7,648 bases of DNA, from assembly GCA_947306845.1 (NCBI GenBank), contig CAMZHP010000158.1, positions 1-7,648 of the forward strand. The letters run 5' to 3'. Positions 5,737-7,648 of this stretch are shown here, one piece after another. The first letter of the stretch is position 1, and each line of letters starts with the position of its first letter. The position numbers were made by a program, and so were the translations under genes. The notes under the pieces were generated by a model. That model was not told the origin of the DNA. It saw nothing but the letters and a program-made list of their open reading frames with translations, and did no database searches. Origin of the DNA: an uncultured Prevotellaceae bacterium. GTDB taxonomy: Bacteria > Bacteroidota > Bacteroidia > Bacteroidales > Bacteroidaceae.

Positions 5737-5769
5737 CAAACGTCCGAACCCTGAAAACCTTGCATCAAA
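5737..5769 (-). promoter_or_regulatory. Possible promoter for the DUF4840-like gene and xth
   Basis: Read on the minus strand, TTTG (complement of 5766-5769) is followed after 21 bases by GACGTTTG (complement of 5737-5744), one mismatch from TAnnTTTG. Transcription would start near 5730, about 26 bases before the ATG. The mismatch hits the first T of the -7 box, so this is only a candidate. Confidence 0.4.
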
Positions 5770-5786
5770 AAATGATTTTTTTTGAT
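5764..5786. terminator. AT-rich hairpin downstream of folE
   Basis: ATCAAAAAA (5764-5772) and TTTTTTGAT (5778-5786) form a 9-base stem with a 5-base loop. On the minus strand this lies about 50 bases after the folE stop codon and partly overlaps the candidate promoter for the next gene. It could be a weak terminator, but it has almost no GC pairs. Confidence 0.3.
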
Positions 5787-5802
5787 TTGTCCTTCAAAAT
5801 TC

Positions 5803-5844
5803 TTCATTCTTCACTCTTCATTCTTCACTCTTCACTCTTCACTC
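5803..5844. repeat. TTCACTC/TTCATTC heptamer array 2, overlapping the folE stop codon
   Basis: Six contiguous heptamers, TTCATTC, TTCACTC, TTCATTC, then TTCACTC three times, run from 5803 to 5844. The folE stop codon (complement of TCA, 5839-5841) and its final Glu codon lie in the sixth unit. It is the same unit as the array at 445-494. Confidence 0.95.
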
Positions 5845-6417
5845 TCTCAGCAGGTTCATGAATTCCTCGCGTGTCTTCGCCTGGTTGAAGGCACCGCTGA
5901 AAGCACTCGTCGTCGTGATGGAGTTCTGTTTCTCCACACCACGCATCTGCATGCACATGTGGCGGGCCTCCACCACCACCATCACCCCCATGGGATGGAG
6001 GGTTTGTTCGATGCAGTCCTTGATCTGCTCTGTCAGCCTCTCCTGCACCTGAAGACGGTGGCTGAAGATATCCACCACGCGGGCTATCTTGCTCAGACCG
6101 GTAATGCGGCCCTTGGGGATGTATGCCACATGAGCCTTCCCATAGAAAGGCAGCATGTGGTGTTCGCACATCGAGAAGAAGTCGATGTCGCGAACAATCA
6201 CCATCTGGTTGTAATTCTCCTCAAAAAGGGCATCGGTGAGCACTTTGTGGGGATCCTCCCCATAGCCACGGGTGAGCACCTGCATGGCTTTCGCCACACG
6301 CATGGGAGTCTTCTCCAATCCCTCGCGGGACGGATCCTCGCCCAGCAGCCGCAAGACCTCCTTATAGTGGGAGGCCAGTTCATCAAGACCTTCCCGGTAT
6401 TCTGGTTCTGTGTTCAT
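5839..6417 (-). CDS. folE: GTP cyclohydrolase I (type IA)
   Basis: It converts GTP to 7,8-dihydroneopterin triphosphate, the first step of folate synthesis; the cytoplasmic enzyme is a homodecamer in known relatives. With the start at 6417 it is 192 residues. Zinc ligands C84 and H87 (in [11 protein letters not shown]) and C155 (in ARHMCM) are all present, as are the catalytic-region histidines H86 and H153. Other hallmarks are [15 protein letters not shown] (31-45), [24 protein letters not shown] (93-116), [14 protein letters not shown] (119-132) and the C-terminal [13 protein letters not shown] longer frame to 6474 would add 19 residues without similarity and overlap the SPOR gene; [11 protein letters not shown] is the better N-terminus. 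It starts 22 bases after the SPOR gene's stop, consistent with one operon. Its stop codon is embedded in a heptamer array. Confidence 0.97.
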   Translation of the reverse strand: MNTEPEYREGLDELASHYKEVLRLLGEDPSREGLEKTPMRVAKAMQVLTRGYGEDPHKVLTDALFEENYNQMVIVRDIDFFSMCEHHMLPFYGKAHVAYIPKGRITGLSKIARVVDIFSHRLQVQERLTEQIKDCIEQTLHPMGVMVVVEARHMCMQMRGVEKQNSITTTSAFSGAFNQAKTREEFMNLLRE

Positions 6418-6439
6418 GAGCCAATGACGTTCTGCTGAA

Positions 6440-7141
6440 CTATTTGTTGACGGTGATGGCAGTCTTGATGACACAGGCGTTCTTGAATCCGTCCTTCTTC
6501 ACTTGCTTGAGCAGTTTGGTGGCTGCCTCCTGATTGCGGAAGTTGCCGAAACGGCAGCACCAGCGGGGAGAGTAGAAGTGCACATAGACAGGATGGCCGG
6601 GGAATTTCGTCTTCACCTTGGCGCCCATTTCCTGAGCCTTGGCACGGTCGGCACGGGTGTTGCCACCGGCAAAGACCTGGATGCGGTAGCCCTTCACGCG
6701 CTTGCTGTTGCTCATCAGTTTCTTGCGCGAGCTGCTGGCGTCGGTGTTTTGCTCAAACTCCTGCATCTTCTTGGCGCGGGCAGCCTCGCGGGCCTTGCGC
6801 TCACGCTCGCGGCGGGCCTTGTCACGAGCCTCATCCTCGGCGGTGCTCCCTTGCTCGCGCTCATAGTCGCGCTGGCGATTCTCGCTGCGGCTTGGCGTGG
6901 TCTCACGCTGGCGGCTCTCCTGGCGTGAGCGGTCCTCTTGGGGGCGGGTGGCTTCCTGTTTGCTGCCCTGCTCCTTGCTTTTGCCAGAGCCGTTCACCAG
7001 CTTGTTGATGTCCTCGCTCTGCTTCACCGATACCTGACCGCTGCTCTTGTCATCGTTCTGCAAATGGTCGAGGAACGTCTGAGCATGGGCAGTGGTCAGG
7101 AATAGCGAAGCTGCCAATATGGCTATTGATTGCTTGATCAT
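6440..7141 (-). CDS. SPOR domain-containing exported protein
   Basis: This 233-residue protein has a cleavable signal peptide ([20 protein letters not shown], site after residue 20). Residues 30-145 are low-complexity and highly charged: a Ser/Gln/Arg/Glu region, then an Ala/Arg/Glu/Lys stretch (101-130) likely to be helical or coiled. The SPOR domain (about 150-228) begins [20 protein letters not shown] and ends with [20 protein letters not shown] and NACVIKT. SPOR domains bind glycan strands lacking stem peptides, often at division sites, so a periplasmic cell-wall role is expected. An adjacent Cys pair (C195, C196) lies in the third strand where many SPOR domains have RV or RL. The gene sits between tpiA and folE, an arrangement I recall from other Bacteroidales; the functional link is not obvious. 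A 25-base inverted repeat lies just upstream. Confidence 0.94.
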   Translation of the reverse strand: MIKQSIAILAASLFLTTAHAQTFLDHLQNDDKSSGQVSVKQSEDINKLVNGSGKSKEQGSKQEATRPQEDRSRQESRQRETTPSRSENRQRDYEREQGSTAEDEARDKARRERERKAREAARAKKMQEFEQNTDASSSRKKLMSNSKRVKGYRIQVFAGGNTRADRAKAQEMGAKVKTKFPGHPVYVHFYSPRWCCRFGNFRNQEAATKLLKQVKKDGFKNACVIKTAITVNK

Positions 7142-7159
7142 CTTGGTAGGGTTATCTTC

Positions 7160-7223
7160 AACACAGAGACACAGAGAGACAGAGTTTTTATGGGAATCCT
7201 CTGTGCCTTTGTATCTCTGTGTT
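7160..7223. repeat. ACACAGAG inverted octamer arrays forming a 64-base hairpin
   Basis: The left arm 7160-7184 holds three octamers (ACACAGAG, ACACAGAG, AGACAGAG from 7161). The right arm 7199-7223 holds CTCTGTGC, CTTTGTAT and CTCTGTGT. The arms are complementary at 21 of 25 positions around a 14-base loop. It occupies the 117-base gap between tpiA and the SPOR gene, both on the minus strand. Such CACAGAG strings are common intergenic repeats in this phylum. A transcript running from tpiA would fold here, so it may affect stability or read-through. Confidence 0.9.
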
Positions 7224-7239
7224 TTACTATACTATACCA

Positions 7240-7257
7240 TGATTTTTTGAAAAATCA
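7240..7257. terminator. AT-rich hairpin directly after tpiA
   Basis: TGATTTTT (7240-7247) and AAAAATCA (7250-7257) are perfect 8-base arms starting 1 base beyond the tpiA stop codon on the minus strand. Only a small AT stem could form, so it is at most a weak terminator; the similar hairpin after folE makes it worth noting. Confidence 0.3.
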
Positions 7258-7258
7258 C

Positions 7259-7648
7259 TTATTTCCAAGCATCGATGATGCCCTTGAAGTCGGCTGCCTT
7301 CAGAGAGGCACCGCCAATCAGACCGCCGTCGATGTCGGGCTTGGCAAACAGTTCGGCTGCGTTGCTGGGCTTGCAGCTGCCGCCATAAAGGATGGAGGTG
7401 GCGTCGGCTACTTCAGCACCAAATTTCTCGGCGATCACCTGGCGGATGTAGGCATGAATCTCCTCTGCCTGCTCAGCAGTGGCGGTCTTGCCGGTGCCAA
7501 TGGCCCAGATCGGCTCGTAGGCGATGATGATGTTGCTGAACTGCTCGGCGGTCAGGTTGAACACGCTGCCTTCCAACTCGGCCTTCACCACCTCGTTCTG
7601 CTTGTTGGCCTCGCGCTCCTCCAGGCTCTCGCCGATGCAGAAGATCAC
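7259..7648 (-). CDS. tpiA: Triosephosphate isomerase, C-terminal half (cut by window edge)
   Basis: It interconverts dihydroxyacetone phosphate and glyceraldehyde 3-phosphate in glycolysis and gluconeogenesis (cytoplasmic TIM barrel dimer). Only the last 129 residues of about 250 are in the window; the coding frame continues past the right edge, and the GTG at the edge is an internal Val (VIFCIGE), not a start. The family signature [11 protein letters not shown] (fragment residues 43-53) includes the catalytic Glu45, and the phosphate-binding segments [12 protein letters not shown] (86-97) and [11 protein letters not shown] (107-117) are intact. The catalytic His and Lys of the N-terminal half lie outside. 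It is the most upstream visible gene of the tpiA - SPOR - folE series. Confidence 0.97.
   Translation of the reverse strand: MIFCIGESLEEREANKQNEVVKAELEGSVFNLTAEQFSNIIIAYEPIWAIGTGKTATAEQAEEIHAYIRQVIAEKFGAEVADATSILYGGSCKPSNAAELFAKPDIDGGLIGGASLKAADFKGIIDAWK

Noticed and set aside
5782..6438. Long plus-strand open frame opposite folE
   Set aside because: It is antisense to a clear folE, His-rich from the complementary codon pattern, and its N-terminus translates the heptamer array.
6418..6474. Upstream extension of folE by 19 residues
   Set aside because: It overlaps the SPOR gene by 35 bases, lacks similarity to FolE N-termini, and [11 protein letters not shown] at 6417 gives the normal family length.
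6503..6928. Plus-strand Ala/Leu-rich open frame opposite the SPOR gene
   Set aside because: It is the complement of the Arg/Glu/Ala-rich linker; no independent evidence for a membrane protein.
7240..7257. Strong Rho-independent terminator after tpiA
   Set aside because: The stem is nearly all A-T with a 2-base gap, so it is listed only as a low-confidence candidate.

Overview
The window looks like a Bacteroidales chromosome, most likely Prevotella or a close relative (Segatella, Xylanibacter). The grounds are two promoter candidates resembling the Bacteroidetes primary sigma pattern (TTTG, about 20 bases, TAnnTTTG), weak or absent Shine-Dalgarno sequences, lipoproteins with Bacteroidetes-type signals, an Rpn/PD-(D/E)XK transposase-family nuclease with a KG-rich tail, families mostly confined to this phylum (DUF5715-like, DUF4840-like), and the gene order tpiA - SPOR protein - folE, which I recall from other Bacteroidales. 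No species is claimed.

Layout. 1-586 holds no gene: an approximately 226-base intergenic element in two near-identical tandem copies, CACGAA-motif clusters, a TTCACTC heptamer array and a promoter. The plus strand then carries an Rpn-family nuclease (587-1516), a lipocalin-like lipoprotein (1719-2264), a DUF5715-like lipoprotein with M15-type metal ligands (2430-3041) and a TonB C-terminal-domain protein (3108-4289). The last three are co-directional cell-envelope genes. The minus strand, read from the right edge, carries tpiA (only its C-terminal half is present), a SPOR-domain exported protein, folE, a DUF4840-like lipoprotein and the AP endonuclease xth. The two gene sets converge at about 4290-4306.

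Function. tpiA (glycolysis), folE (first step of folate synthesis) and xth (base excision repair) are housekeeping genes. The SPOR protein probably binds denuded peptidoglycan. The DUF5715-like protein may be a cell-wall peptidase relative, and the TonB-domain protein is envelope-associated. The Rpn gene is the most accessory-looking gene: its catalytic core looks intact, it has an in-frame 24-base triplicated repeat in its tail, and an internal ATG could yield a 64-residue C-terminal product.

What stands out is the gaps between genes rather than the genes. Nearly every larger gap holds short-period repeats. Heptamer arrays (TTCACTC, TTTTCAA) run into the stop codons of folE and xth. Two different octamer families (GGAGTTTA and ACACAGAG) each form inverted arrays that could fold into a long hairpin between co-directional genes. 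The duplicated CACGAA-type element lies upstream of the Rpn gene. No complete new multigene system is evident; the repeat architecture and the possible intragenic Rpn product are the best leads.
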